The notes under the pieces are model-generated. The model made no database searches. It saw only the letters and a program-made list of their open reading frames with translations, and was not told where the DNA came from. Of a stretch of 64,000 bases of DNA, positions 33,450 through 42,446 are shown piece after piece. The DNA is from Pseudomonas sp. RIT-PI-q (GTDB lineage Bacteria > Pseudomonadota > Gammaproteobacteria > Pseudomonadales > Pseudomonadaceae): NCBI RefSeq assembly GCF_001297125.1, contig NZ_LHPC01000034.1, positions 1 through 64,000 of the forward strand. Reading direction: 5' to 3'. A program made the translations under genes and the position numbers. Each line of letters begins with the position of its first letter. Position 1 is the stretch's first letter.

Positions 33450-34969
33450 CTCGTTTGATCCGCAACAAATCCAAGGCAGAACCCGCTCCACCGACCACGC
33501 TGTTCCTGTTCGGTGCCCATGGTGACCTGGTCAAGCGTCTGCTGATGCCGGCGCTGTACAACCTGAGTCGTGACGGTCTGCTCGGGGATGGATTGCGGAT
33601 CATCGGCGTTGACCATAACGCCATCAGCGATGAAGCCTTCGCGAAAAAACTCGAAGACTTCATTCGCACTGAAGTGGCCGCCAAGGTCGGCAAGAGCGAT
33701 CAAGCTCTTGACCCGGACTTGTGGGCCAAATTGGCCAAAGGCATCAGCTACGTCCAGGGCGACTTCCTGGACGACAGCACCTATCAAGCACTGGCGGCGA
33801 AAATCGCCGCCAGCGGCACCGGCAACGCGGTCTTTTACCTGGCCACCGCGCCGCGTTTTTTCAGTGAAGTGGTGCGCCGTCTCGGTGCCGCCGGGTTGCT
33901 GCAGGAAACGCCCGAAGCGTTCAGAAGGGTAGTGATCGAAAAACCGTTCGGCTCTGATCTGCCTACCGCTGAAGCCTTGAACGCTTGCTTGCTCAAGGTC
34001 ATGACGGAAAACCAGATCTACCGGATCGACCACTATCTGGGCAAGGAAACCGTGCAGAACATTCTGATCAGCCGGTTCTCCAACAGCCTGTTCGAAGCGT
34101 TCAGGAACAATCACTACATCGACCACGTACAAATCACCGCCGCTGAAACCGTCGGCGTGGAAACCCGTGGCAGTTTTTATGAACACACCGGCGCCCTGCG
34201 GGACATGGTGCCCAATCACCTGTTCCAGTTGCTGGCGATGGTGGCAATGGAACCGCCGGCCGCTTTTGGCGCCGACGCGGTCCGTGGCGAGAAAGCCAAG
34301 GTGGTCGGCGCGATTCGTCCCTGGTCGGTCGAGGAGGCGCGGGCCAATTCGGTTCGCGGTCAATACGCCGCCGGCGAAGTCGACAGCAAGTCGTTGCCGG
34401 GGTATCGCCAGGAAAACAACGTGGCGCCCGACAGCAATACCGAAACCTACGTCGCGCTCAAAGTCATGATCGACAATTGGCGCTGGGTCGGCGTGCCGTT
34501 CTACCTGCGTACCGGCAAGCGCATGAGCGTGCGCGACACCGAGATCGTCATCTGCTTCAAACCGGCACCCTATGCGCAGTTCCGCGACACCGAAGTTGAT
34601 GAGTTGCAGCCGACTTATCTGCGAATCCAGATTCAACCCAACGAAGGCATGTGGTTCGATCTGCTGGCCAAACGGCCAGGTCCGGCGTTGAAAATGGCCA
34701 ATATCGAATTGGGTTTTGCCTACAAGGATTTCTTTGAAATGCAGCCGTCCACCGGCTACGAAACCCTGATCTACGATTGCCTGACCGGTGATCAGACGCT
34801 GTTCCAGCGTGCCGACAACATCGAGAACGGCTGGCGCGCCGTACAGCCATTCCTCGATGCCTGGCAGCAGGACTCGAGTGTGCAAAGCTATCCGGCTGGC
34901 GAAGACGGGCCGAAGTCTGCAGAAGAATTGCTGACCCGCGACGGTCGCGTCTGGCACGGTCTCGGATGA
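33446..34969 (+). CDS. zwf: Glucose-6-phosphate 1-dehydrogenase
   Basis: This 507-residue enzyme oxidises glucose 6-phosphate to 6-phosphogluconolactone. The nucleotide-binding motif is LFLFGAHGDLVKRLL, the catalytic motif is YRIDHYLGKETVQN, and RTGKRMS follows. It overlaps gnd by ATGA and the HAD gene by 4 bases, so the three should be translated together. Paired with a 6-phosphogluconate dehydrogenase and not with edd-eda, this copy probably serves the oxidative pentose phosphate route, in contrast to the Entner-Doudoroff copy usual in pseudomonads. Confidence 0.95.
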   Translation: MTRLIRNKSKAEPAPPTTLFLFGAHGDLVKRLLMPALYNLSRDGLLGDGLRIIGVDHNAISDEAFAKKLEDFIRTEVAAKVGKSDQALDPDLWAKLAKGISYVQGDFLDDSTYQALAAKIAASGTGNAVFYLATAPRFFSEVVRRLGAAGLLQETPEAFRRVVIEKPFGSDLPTAEALNACLLKVMTENQIYRIDHYLGKETVQNILISRFSNSLFEAFRNNHYIDHVQITAAETVGVETRGSFYEHTGALRDMVPNHLFQLLAMVAMEPPAAFGADAVRGEKAKVVGAIRPWSVEEARANSVRGQYAAGEVDSKSLPGYRQENNVAPDSNTETYVALKVMIDNWRWVGVPFYLRTGKRMSVRDTEIVICFKPAPYAQFRDTEVDELQPTYLRIQIQPNEGMWFDLLAKRPGPALKMANIELGFAYKDFFEMQPSTGYETLIYDCLTGDQTLFQRADNIENGWRAVQPFLDAWQQDSSVQSYPAGEDGPKSAEELLTRDGRVWHGLG

Positions 34970-35790
34970 GTGATGTGACGCAACATCCCGTGCGGTTTTT
35001 GCTCAGCGACATGGACGGCACATTGTTGCTGCCTGATCACAGCCTCAGTCAGCGCACCATTGATGCGGTCCGCTCCTTGCGTGAGGCCGGCGTGTTGTTC
35101 AGCCTGGCGACCGGGCGTCCACCCAAAGCCATGTTGCAGCAGATTGAAGCCCTGGGTGTCGATCTGCCGACAGCGGCTTTTAACGGCGGCACGATCGTCA
35201 ACCCGGACGGCAGTTTGCTGGTCGCGCATTACTTGCCGGCGACCGCCGCGTTGACCACGTTGACGCTGTTTGCCGATCAGCCGGACATCGAGGTTTGGGT
35301 GTTCAGTGGCGGCGATTGGTTGTTGAAGGACCCGAGCGGACCCATGGTGCCGCGCGAGCAGCATGGACTCGGCTATCCGCCCGTGGTGGTGGAAAGTTTC
35401 GAACCGTATCTGGAGCGCATCGACAAGATTGTCGCTGCCAGCAACAACACCGCGTTGCTGATTGAGTTAGAGGCGCAGTTGCTGCCCAGCGTCGAGGGCC
35501 AGGCGCAGGTCTCCCGTTCGCAGCCGGTGTATCTGGACGTGACTGCGATGCAAGCCAACAAGGGCGACGCACTGGCGACACTGGCCGAATTTCTCGGCGT
35601 GCCATTGGCGCAAACTGCAGCCCTGGGCGATGGCGGCAACGACCCGGCGATGTTTCATCGCGCCGGGTTGTCGATTGCCATGGGGCAGGCGGAAGAGGCG
35701 GTCAAGCGTCAGGCTGATGTGGTCACCGGCGCCAACACCGAAGACGGCGCCGCCCAGGCAATTGAGCGGTATATCCTTAACGCAGGTTGA
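34966..35790 (+). CDS. Cof-type HAD-IIB phosphatase
   Basis: This 274-residue hydrolase has the HAD motifs: LLSDMDGTLLLPDHSLS (nucleophile and acid Asp), SLATGRPP, a Lys in QANKGDALATLAEFLG, and LGDGGNDPAMFHRAG. The large type-IIB cap lies in between. Such enzymes dephosphorylate sugar phosphates or related compounds. Its overlap with zwf suggests work on a pentose-phosphate intermediate, perhaps removing a toxic side product, by inference only. Confidence 0.88.
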   Translation: MSDVTQHPVRFLLSDMDGTLLLPDHSLSQRTIDAVRSLREAGVLFSLATGRPPKAMLQQIEALGVDLPTAAFNGGTIVNPDGSLLVAHYLPATAALTTLTLFADQPDIEVWVFSGGDWLLKDPSGPMVPREQHGLGYPPVVVESFEPYLERIDKIVAASNNTALLIELEAQLLPSVEGQAQVSRSQPVYLDVTAMQANKGDALATLAEFLGVPLAQTAALGDGGNDPAMFHRAGLSIAMGQAEEAVKRQADVVTGANTEDGAAQAIERYILNAG

Positions 35791-35804
35791 ACCGCGTTAT
35801 CGTT

Positions 35805-35872
35805 CTTCGCGGGCAAGCCTCGCTCCTACAGGTTGCACGCTGTCCTTGTAGGAGCGAGGCTTGCCCGCGAAG
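35805..35872. repeat. REP inverted pair
   Basis: The 26-base arms (cttcgcgggcaagcctcgct... and complement) are exact and separated by 16 bases, between convergent genes. Confidence 0.87.
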
Positions 35873-35889
35873 ACGTCAGAGCTGCCACC

Positions 35890-37392
35890 TCAAAGCCAGA
35901 AACTCACGGCATACCACCCCAACACACCCATCACCACCGTGTACGGCAGCGCCATCCACACCATCCGCCCGTACGACAAGCGAATCAGCGGTGCAATCGC
36001 CGACGTCAGCAGAAACAGGAATGCGGCCTGGCCGTTGGGCGTCGCCACGCTCGGCAGGTTGGTGCCGGTGTTGATCGCAATGGCCAGTGTCTCGAAGTGT
36101 TCCCGGCTCATGTGGCCGGAGACGAACGCCTGTTTCACTTCGGTGATGTAAATGGTCGCGACGAACACGTTATCGCTGATGGCCGACAGCAAGCCGTTGG
36201 CAATGAACAACATCCCGGGTTGTTGCTCCGCCGGCAGCGCCAGCACCCACTGGATCAACGGCGTGAACAATTGCTGATCGTGAATCACCGCCACCACGGC
36301 GAAGAACACCACCAGCAGCGCAGTGAATGGCATGGCGTCCTTGAACGCATTACCGATGCGGTGCTCGTCGGTGATGCCGGTGAAGGCAGTGATCAGCACG
36401 ATCACCATCAAGCCGATCAGGCCGACTTCCGCGATGTGAAACGCCAACCCGGCAATCAGAATCAACGCCGCGACGCCCTGAACGATCAGCGCTGCGCGTT
36501 GGCGCGAGGTGCGTTCGGCATTGTCTTCGGCGGCGTAGTTGGCCAGCACTGCGCGCACGTTGTCCGGCAGTAGCGTGCCGTAACCGAACCAGCGCAGTTT
36601 CTCCAGCAGTACGCAGGTCACCAGGCCCGCCACCAGCACCGGCAACGACACCGGAGCGACTTTCAGAAAGAACTCCGCGAAGTGCCAGCCCATCTCGTGG
36701 CCGATCAGCAGGTTCTGCGGCTCGCCGACCAGCGTGCAGACCCCGCCCAACGCAGTGCCGACGGCGCCGTGCATCAGCAGGCTGCGCAGGAAGGCGCGGA
36801 ACTGATCGAGGTCGTCATGATGAAGGGTGGGCAGGTGCTGGTCATCACCGAATGAGCTGTCCTGACGTGGATCGGTGCCCGAGGCGACACGGTGATACAC
36901 CGAGTAGAACCCCACGGCCGCACTGATGATCACGGCAGTGACGGTCAAGGCATCGAGAAACGCCGACAAAAACGCCGACAAAAAGCAGAACATCAACGCC
37001 AGCAGCGCCTTGGAGCGCACCCCCAGCAGCAGGCGCGAGAACAAAAACAACAGCAGGTCTTTCATGAAGTAGATGCCGGCCACCATGAACATCAGCAGCA
37101 GGATCACCGGAAAGTTGTGCACCAGTTCATCATAGAGCGCCTGGGGCGTGGTCATCTTCAGCAGCAGCGCTTCAATCAGCAACAAGCCGCCGGGCATCAA
37201 TGGATAACACTTGAGCGCCATGGCCAGGGTGAAGATGAACTCAAGCACCAGCAGCCAACCGGCCGCTACCGGGCCGGCCGTCCATAACACCAGAGCGTTG
37301 AGAATCAGGAAACCGACGATACTCGCCTTGTACCAGCGAGGTGACTGCCCGAGAAAATTGTGCGCGAACGCCTGGGCCATAGAACCGGACAT
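35890..37392 (-). CDS. nhaB: Na+/H+ antiporter NhaB
   Basis: This 500-residue inner-membrane protein with about 12 helices is NhaB, which exports sodium in exchange for protons. Landmarks are AFAHNFLGQSPRWYKASIVG at the N-terminus, SAFLSAFLDALTVTAVIISA, GTALGGVCTLVGEPQNLLIG and AINTGTNLPSVATPNGQAAF. The full family length is present. The start at 37392 has AAGGAG eight bases upstream. Confidence 0.94.
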   Translation of the reverse strand: MSGSMAQAFAHNFLGQSPRWYKASIVGFLILNALVLWTAGPVAAGWLLVLEFIFTLAMALKCYPLMPGGLLLIEALLLKMTTPQALYDELVHNFPVILLLMFMVAGIYFMKDLLLFLFSRLLLGVRSKALLALMFCFLSAFLSAFLDALTVTAVIISAAVGFYSVYHRVASGTDPRQDSSFGDDQHLPTLHHDDLDQFRAFLRSLLMHGAVGTALGGVCTLVGEPQNLLIGHEMGWHFAEFFLKVAPVSLPVLVAGLVTCVLLEKLRWFGYGTLLPDNVRAVLANYAAEDNAERTSRQRAALIVQGVAALILIAGLAFHIAEVGLIGLMVIVLITAFTGITDEHRIGNAFKDAMPFTALLVVFFAVVAVIHDQQLFTPLIQWVLALPAEQQPGMLFIANGLLSAISDNVFVATIYITEVKQAFVSGHMSREHFETLAIAINTGTNLPSVATPNGQAAFLFLLTSAIAPLIRLSYGRMVWMALPYTVVMGVLGWYAVSFWL

Positions 37393-37470
37393 CGGCTACT
37401 CCTTGTATTAAGAAGCGCGCAACTTGCCGTAAGCGGAAGGGAAGATCAAGCGTAGGAAAAATACATCGTT

Positions 37471-38760
37471 TCAGTCGAGATAACGCACCACAACGGCCCG
37501 GTAGTTGCCGTCCAGCGAATAGCCTGCCACCACAATGGCGCCATCGGCCTGCACGGCCAGCGAGGTGGCGGTGTCTAGGCTGCGACCCAGACGGGTGCGA
37601 ACCCAACCGATGCCATCACCGAAGCTGTAATCGAGCTGTCCGTCAGGCAGATGCCGCGCGACGATGAAGTCGGCTTCGACGCCACCAATCGTTGCCCCGA
37701 CGGTCAATACACAATCACCCGGCAGTGCCAGGGCAGCGGTCCAATGGCAGCCGCTGTGACCGATTTTCAGCAGCCGCGTTTGGCCACCGTTGCAATGACT
37801 GTCCGGGCGACCGTTAGGGTGGACTTTCAGCGCCATGCAGTGCATCGGTTCGCGGCTGCTGCCAAAGCAATGCAAGTCGCCATTTTTATGCTCGACAATC
37901 TGGTTCACCTGAGCGCCGCGCCCCTGTGCGTCAAAGGACATGAAACCATCCACGGCGAAACTGTCGTCCAGCCTGCCATCGGGGTGATAACGGGCCAATA
38001 GACCCTCTTCAGGGAAGTTGATCGAACCACCGACCAGGATCCGACCGTCTCGTTGCACCGACAGGCTGCCGATCCAGGTGTTCATCAGCAAGTGCCTGAT
38101 GATCACGAAACCGCGACCGTTGAAAGAGCTGTCCAGCGAGCCATCGGCGTTGAGCCGTATCAGCAGGCCGACATGATCTGCCAGCTCGAAGTGATGATTG
38201 GCCAGCAACAGGATTCGACCGTCTTCCTGCACGCAAACACCACAGGCTTCGGCACCCGGTACACCGGGCGGGAGCCAGGCATCGCGCATGCCCAGGGACA
38301 GACCGCCCGGCAAGCGCACGACGCAACGTCCATTGTCGCCAAACCCCTGCACTGGCCGGCCCTGAGGATTAAACAGAGCGAGGCCGGGCAGAGTCCGGTG
38401 CGCATTTTCGTAGTGCAGGCCAGCCACCAGAATATGCCCGTCGGGCAGTACATGGACGCTTCCGGCCATAGCCTCGAAGCGCTGTTCAAATTGGCCGATC
38501 ACGCTGCCTTGATTGCCGAATGCCAGATCTGCCGAACCGTCTTCCAGCAAGCGAGCCAGGCCAAAGCTGCTGCCGCCTGGCGTTCCGACCTTCGCCGCGA
38601 CCAGCAGCCTGCCGCGCGCATCAACAGCGATGCCGTTGGCCATGCTTGACGTGCTGCCGGCGAAATACACCTGGGTTTTGCCATTGGCAGCAAAAGATGT
38701 ATCGAGGTTTCCGGCGTCGTTCAGGGTTGCAGGTAAGGCAATAGCCGTCTGGATTGACAT
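37471..38760 (-). CDS. Delta-60 repeat beta-propeller-like protein
   Basis: This 429-residue protein is made of about seven repeats near 55-60 residues with the pattern 'LDxSFxxxG ... VQxDGRILVAG' (GNLDTSFAANG, GSLDSSFNGRG, GRLDDSFAVDG, GQLDYSFGDGI). This is the delta-60 repeat, thought to build a beta propeller. No signal peptide is present. AAGGAG before the ATG at 38760 fixes the start. Function is unknown; some such proteins lie at the surface or are secreted by signal-less routes. Confidence 0.85.
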   Translation of the reverse strand: MSIQTAIALPATLNDAGNLDTSFAANGKTQVYFAGSTSSMANGIAVDARGRLLVAAKVGTPGGSSFGLARLLEDGSADLAFGNQGSVIGQFEQRFEAMAGSVHVLPDGHILVAGLHYENAHRTLPGLALFNPQGRPVQGFGDNGRCVVRLPGGLSLGMRDAWLPPGVPGAEACGVCVQEDGRILLLANHHFELADHVGLLIRLNADGSLDSSFNGRGFVIIRHLLMNTWIGSLSVQRDGRILVGGSINFPEEGLLARYHPDGRLDDSFAVDGFMSFDAQGRGAQVNQIVEHKNGDLHCFGSSREPMHCMALKVHPNGRPDSHCNGGQTRLLKIGHSGCHWTAALALPGDCVLTVGATIGGVEADFIVARHLPDGQLDYSFGDGIGWVRTRLGRSLDTATSLAVQADGAIVVAGYSLDGNYRAVVVRYLD

Positions 38761-39015
38761 GCACGCATCTCCTTGCGAGTCGTCCTGATCCAGGAGTGGG
38801 GGCGGCGACTGTATTAAGAAAAGCATTCAATCCCTGAATGAACAGGTGCACAACTGTCGAAACTAACAGGTGGAGAGTCGCTATGTGCCAGAAGAGTGTC
38901 TTTTCGAACCAATGGCAAGCCTGCCAAGTAATTGAGGCTGCAAGTTCGAATAAACGAGCGTTGTAAGTGCAGTTGGCCTGGAAAAGCCAGCTAACTAACA
39001 AACGGGGGAGAGGGG

Positions 39016-39039
39016 GCGGATTACCGCGAAGTAATCCGC
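39016..39039. terminator. Stem-loop after the 88-aa gene
   Basis: GCGGATTAC pairs with GTAATCCGC across a 6-base loop. It lies just beyond the stop codon at 39047 on the minus strand. The T-run precedes rather than follows it on that strand, so termination would be weak. Confidence 0.45.
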
Positions 39040-39046
39040 AAAAAGC

Positions 39047-39313
39047 TTAGTGTGGCATCAACCACGACTGGAGTTTGTAGCCTTCCTGGCTCAATTCGGC
39101 ACGGGCCTGTTCCAGCAGGTGTTCGAGTTGTGCGGGATCGGAATACGCACTGCTTGGAATCTGTGCGCGGCCGATGCGGGTATTGGTGCGATCGATAACG
39201 GAAAGGCAGAGTTCGCCATTACCGTCTTGTGGAGCCCAGGCCACGCATTGGAACGGTTGAAATGCGCGGTTGGCAATCAAAAGAGCTTCGTTGATACGGA
39301 GCGGGGCGTTCAT
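39047..39313 (-). CDS. Hypothetical protein, 88 aa
   Basis: This small soluble protein starts MNAPLRINEALLIANRAFQP and ends KLQSWLMPH. The part QCVAWAPQDGNGELCLSVID looks like a beta strand pair, followed by an acidic helix (PAQLEHLLEQARAELSQEG). No known domain is recognised. The start at 39313 has a weak AGAGAG site. It may be a conserved Pseudomonas protein, but I cannot name it. Confidence 0.62.
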   Translation of the reverse strand: MNAPLRINEALLIANRAFQPFQCVAWAPQDGNGELCLSVIDRTNTRIGRAQIPSSAYSDPAQLEHLLEQARAELSQEGYKLQSWLMPH

Positions 39314-39656
39314 GGGATTTTCTCTCTGTATGCCCAATCAAGTGATGTGCCGTCGGTTGGGCTTACCGTTCGGCTGGTTACTTGTACTGATGCCCTCAAC
39401 CGGGGAGCGGGTCACATACAATTAAAGGAATTTTCAATTTTATTTCATCGGTTAAAGGTTCAGACAGGTTTTGAAAGCTGAATGAAAGGAAGGAGTCGTT
39501 AGGCAACTAACAAATTTACTTCTTATAACTAATTACGTAGCAGCCCTATAGTCAAACGATACAAGGACATGTCAAATTCTTGCTAATGTTACAGCCAGGT
39601 CCGCCAAATGACTGTTTTTAATAATATTTCCTAAAATTTGGCGCCAAGGAACAGTC
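39314..39656. other. 343-bp intergenic region, divergent promoters and leader
   Basis: No gene is seen here. The stretch is AT-rich compared with its surroundings and must hold the promoters of the 88-residue gene and of the sigma-54 activator. Its last 60 bases carry overlapping inverted repeats that include the activator start codon. Confidence 0.6.
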
Positions 39657-39658
39657 AT
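39602..39658 (+). promoter_or_regulatory. Crossing inverted repeats over the sigma-54 activator start
   Basis: CGCCAAA (39602-39608) matches TTTGGCG (39637-39643), and ATGACTGTT (39608-39616) matches AACAGTCAT (39650-39658), which covers the start codon. The order is crossed, so the two stems are either exclusive or form a pseudoknot. A 10-bp palindrome TTGGCGCCAA sits at 39638-39647. Confidence 0.45.
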
Positions 39659-40982
39659 GATCGAAGCGCCTGCGTTACGACGTCTGTTAGTAGTGGACCC
39701 TTGCGACGACTGCCATCGTCTGTTACCGGGTTTGCGCACTGTGGGTTGGGACGTTGACAGCTGCACGCTGGAAAACGCCGGCGATAAAACCTGCGACGTA
39801 GGCCTGTTGCGATTGCAACCCTTTCACCTGGAGCGCCCGGAGGCTGTCAAAGAGCTGATCAGCCGTAGCGGCACCGAATGGATCGCCGTACTCAATCAGG
39901 AAGTCCTGCGGCTGCAGAATGTCGGGGACTTTGTCTGTGAATGGTTTTTCGATTTTCATACCTTGCCATTCGATGTGTCGCGGGTTCAGGTGACGCTGGG
40001 CCGAGCATTCGGCATGGCCCGTTTGCGCGGGCAGGGCACGGTTCACATCGATCAGCCTGAGCACGAGCTGCTCGGTGACAGCAAACCGATCCGCGAATTA
40101 CGCAAGTTGCTGAGCAAACTGGCGCCCACCGAATCACCGGTATTGATTCGGGGCGAAAGCGGGACCGGTAAAGAACTGGTCGCCCGCACATTGCATCGAC
40201 AATCCCAGCGTCACAGCAAACCCTTTGTCGCGATCAATTGCGGCGCAATTCCCGAACACTTGATCCAGTCCGAACTGTTTGGCCACGAGAAGGGAGCCTT
40301 TACCGGCGCTCATCAACGTAAGGTCGGACGGATCGAGGCGGCTAACGGCGGGACCCTGTTTCTCGATGAAATCGGCGATCTACCCCTGGAGCTGCAAGCC
40401 AATCTGCTGCGCTTCCTGCAAGAAAAACACATCGAGCGGGTGGGCGGCAGTCAACCGATTCCGGTGGATGTGCGGGTGTTGGCGGCCACCCACGTTGACC
40501 TTGAGGCGGCCATTGAGAAGAAACGCTTTCGCGAAGATTTGTACTACCGCTTGAACGTACTGCAAGTCGTCACCGCACCTTTGCGTGAGCGACACGGTGA
40601 TTTGTCGATGCTGGCCAACCACTTCTCCCATTTCTACAGCCATGAAACCGGTCGCCGTCCTCGCAGCTTTAGCGAAGATGCGCTGATTGCCATGGGTAAA
40701 CATGACTGGCCGGGCAATGTCCGCGAGTTGGCTAACCGGGTTCGCCGCGGGCTGGTGTTAGCCGAAGGCCGGCAGATCGAAGCGCGAGACCTGGGGCTGA
40801 TCAGTCAGCACGCCTTCGCCGCTCCCATGGGCACGCTGGAAGACTACAAGCACCGGGCAGAGCGCCAGGCCTTGTGCGATGTACTTAACCGCCACAGCGA
40901 TAATTTGAGCATCGCCGCCAAGGTATTGGGGATATCCAGGCCGACCTTCTACCGTTTGTTGCACAAACATCAGATACGCTAA
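39657..40982 (+). CDS. Sigma-54-dependent enhancer-binding protein (FleQ-like)
   Basis: This 441-residue activator has an atypical receiver-like N-terminal domain (LLVVDPCDDCHRLLPGLRTV), an AAA+ domain with Walker A GESGTGKE (from residue 166) and the sigma-54 contact loop GAFTGA (213-218), Walker B LFLDEIGDL, and a C-terminal Fis-type helix-turn-helix (LSIAAKVLGISRPTFYRLLH). The overall design is like FleQ. It faces the end of the fap operon, and a sigma-54 promoter precedes fapA, so it probably activates fap transcription. The first domain does not show a clear full set of phosphorylation residues, so it may respond to a ligand such as cyclic di-GMP. That last point is inference. Confidence 0.85.
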   Translation: MIEAPALRRLLVVDPCDDCHRLLPGLRTVGWDVDSCTLENAGDKTCDVGLLRLQPFHLERPEAVKELISRSGTEWIAVLNQEVLRLQNVGDFVCEWFFDFHTLPFDVSRVQVTLGRAFGMARLRGQGTVHIDQPEHELLGDSKPIRELRKLLSKLAPTESPVLIRGESGTGKELVARTLHRQSQRHSKPFVAINCGAIPEHLIQSELFGHEKGAFTGAHQRKVGRIEAANGGTLFLDEIGDLPLELQANLLRFLQEKHIERVGGSQPIPVDVRVLAATHVDLEAAIEKKRFREDLYYRLNVLQVVTAPLRERHGDLSMLANHFSHFYSHETGRRPRSFSEDALIAMGKHDWPGNVRELANRVRRGLVLAEGRQIEARDLGLISQHAFAAPMGTLEDYKHRAERQALCDVLNRHSDNLSIAAKVLGISRPTFYRLLHKHQIR

Positions 40983-40987
40983 ACGCA

Positions 40988-41069
40988 GATCAAAGGATCG
41001 CAGCCTTCGGCAGCTCCTGCGCAGGTCCGTTAACCCTGCAGGAACTGCCGAAGGCTGCGATCTTTTGAT
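40988..41069. repeat. Inverted repeat, imperfect 33-bp arms
   Basis: Arms starting GATCAAAGGATCGCAGCCTT and their complement (gatcttttgatt) flank a short loop. It is the same family as 13963-14050 and lies just after the activator stop codon. Confidence 0.82.
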
Positions 41070-41071
41070 TT

Positions 41072-41107
41072 AAAGCCCCGCTTCGATTGAAGTCGCAGCG
41101 GGGTTTT
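41072..41107. terminator. Bidirectional terminator between activator and fapF
   Basis: AAAGCCCCGCT pairs with AGCGGGGTTTT. It has a U-run on the plus strand and an A-run at the other side, so it can serve both the activator and fapF. Confidence 0.8.
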
Positions 41108-41118
41108 GTCGTGGTGGA

Positions 41119-42399
41119 TTAGAAGTAGTACGGGAATTTCAGGCTGAAGGAAAAGTCCGGCGAGTCGTCGGTCAGTCCAATGGACAAGTTGGGCACGATC
41201 GTCAGGTTATCGGTGGCGGCCAGGGTCATGCCGATGTTGAAGTTAGCCGAGTTGTAATCGCTGTTGGAAATCGATTGCCAATCGCCACCGTCGGGTTTGA
41301 TCTTGCTCTTGCGGGCGAACTGATCGCTGAACGAGAACGACATACTCATCTTCTCGTTCAAGGCGAATGCAATGCCGGCTCCGACCTGCCAGGAATCGCC
41401 CAGTTTCACGTCCCCGGGCACCTTGGAGTTGACCTGAGGGCTGATGTCGCTGAAAGAGTCTTCCATGTTGTAGGTGTAGGACAGGCTGCCGAACAGCACG
41501 GCCGGGTCGAAGGTCTTGACCAGTGAGAGCCCCGGGGTGATCGACCAGACACCATTGCCGGTAGGCAAGCTTTCGGGTACCGATAGGTTATCGTTGGTCG
41601 GGTCATTGACTAGCTTGATGCCGTAAGGGTCTTTACCGGTTGGGGCCTTGACGCGCAGTGTAACGACCGCGTCGGGCAGGTTGGGTGACTCATCCAGAAA
41701 CTTGTAAGCAACGCCAACGTTCACATCGCCGATGGTCGGGTCGCGGGTAACGGTTGCGTCCGACGTCACTGGGCCTGCGCCACCGGCGCCACCGGAGGAA
41801 TACGTGGATTCGCGATAAACCACGGGGACGTTAATGTCGAACTGCCAGCGTTGCGCCACGTTGTAGCGGGCGGTCAGGTCCAGGGTCCAGTTGTCGGCCT
41901 TGATGCGGTCGAGGTTGATGTTGCCGAGAAAAATCGAGTCCAGTGCCAGGAAGCCATTGAGCGTTAATGCGCGGGTATCGTAGTGCGTGTAGGTCAGGCC
42001 GGTTTCGACGCTGAACTTGCCGCCACCGAAGAAGCCGCTGGCTTCGTCGTACAAGTTGGAGACGCTTTGCGCAGGCTCCGAATCGTCCTTGAGCGATTGG
42101 CCATATGAACTGCCGGTGGTTCCCGGCGCAGCGGCGGCCACGGTTGCGCCACCCCTGGCCGGTTCGGCGGGGGATTTGGTCAGGCGTTTGGGAGCAGGGG
42201 ACGCAGGTGTTTCTTCGACTTGGCGAACGCGCTGCTCGAGTACCATCAGCGCGTTCTGTTGTGCTTCGTAACGCTGTTTCAACTCCATGAGTTCTTGTTT
42301 TAGTATTTCGACCTGGGGATCCGGTGCTGCGTAGAGCAATGAGGCCGGAGCCAAGCTACTCAAACAAACGATAGCTCTGAACGTTAAAGATCGTTGCAT
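41119..42399 (-). CDS. fapF: Fap amyloid outer-membrane secretin-like channel FapF
   Basis: This 426-residue protein is the outer-membrane pore through which Fap subunits leave the cell. A signal peptide (residues 1-25) is followed by a coiled coil at about 28-66 (VEILKQELMELKQRYEAQQN), which in known FapF drives trimer formation, then a Pro/Ala linker and a 12-strand beta barrel from about residue 120 ending in FSFSLKFPYYF with a terminal Phe. It is the last gene of fapABCDEF, 47 bases after fapE. Confidence 0.92.
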   Translation of the reverse strand: MQRSLTFRAIVCLSSLAPASLLYAAPDPQVEILKQELMELKQRYEAQQNALMVLEQRVRQVEETPASPAPKRLTKSPAEPARGGATVAAAAPGTTGSSYGQSLKDDSEPAQSVSNLYDEASGFFGGGKFSVETGLTYTHYDTRALTLNGFLALDSIFLGNINLDRIKADNWTLDLTARYNVAQRWQFDINVPVVYRESTYSSGGAGGAGPVTSDATVTRDPTIGDVNVGVAYKFLDESPNLPDAVVTLRVKAPTGKDPYGIKLVNDPTNDNLSVPESLPTGNGVWSITPGLSLVKTFDPAVLFGSLSYTYNMEDSFSDISPQVNSKVPGDVKLGDSWQVGAGIAFALNEKMSMSFSFSDQFARKSKIKPDGGDWQSISNSDYNSANFNIGMTLAATDNLTIVPNLSIGLTDDSPDFSFSLKFPYYF

Positions 42400-42446
42400 G
42401 GGTTAGCCGTCCCTTCTGACTACATCTGAATGAGACTGAGCGTAGA

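Noticed and set aside
33356..34957. 533-residue minus-strand frame opposite zwf
   Set aside because: Zwf is certain on the plus strand with catalytic motifs; the opposite frame is a GC-rich shadow.
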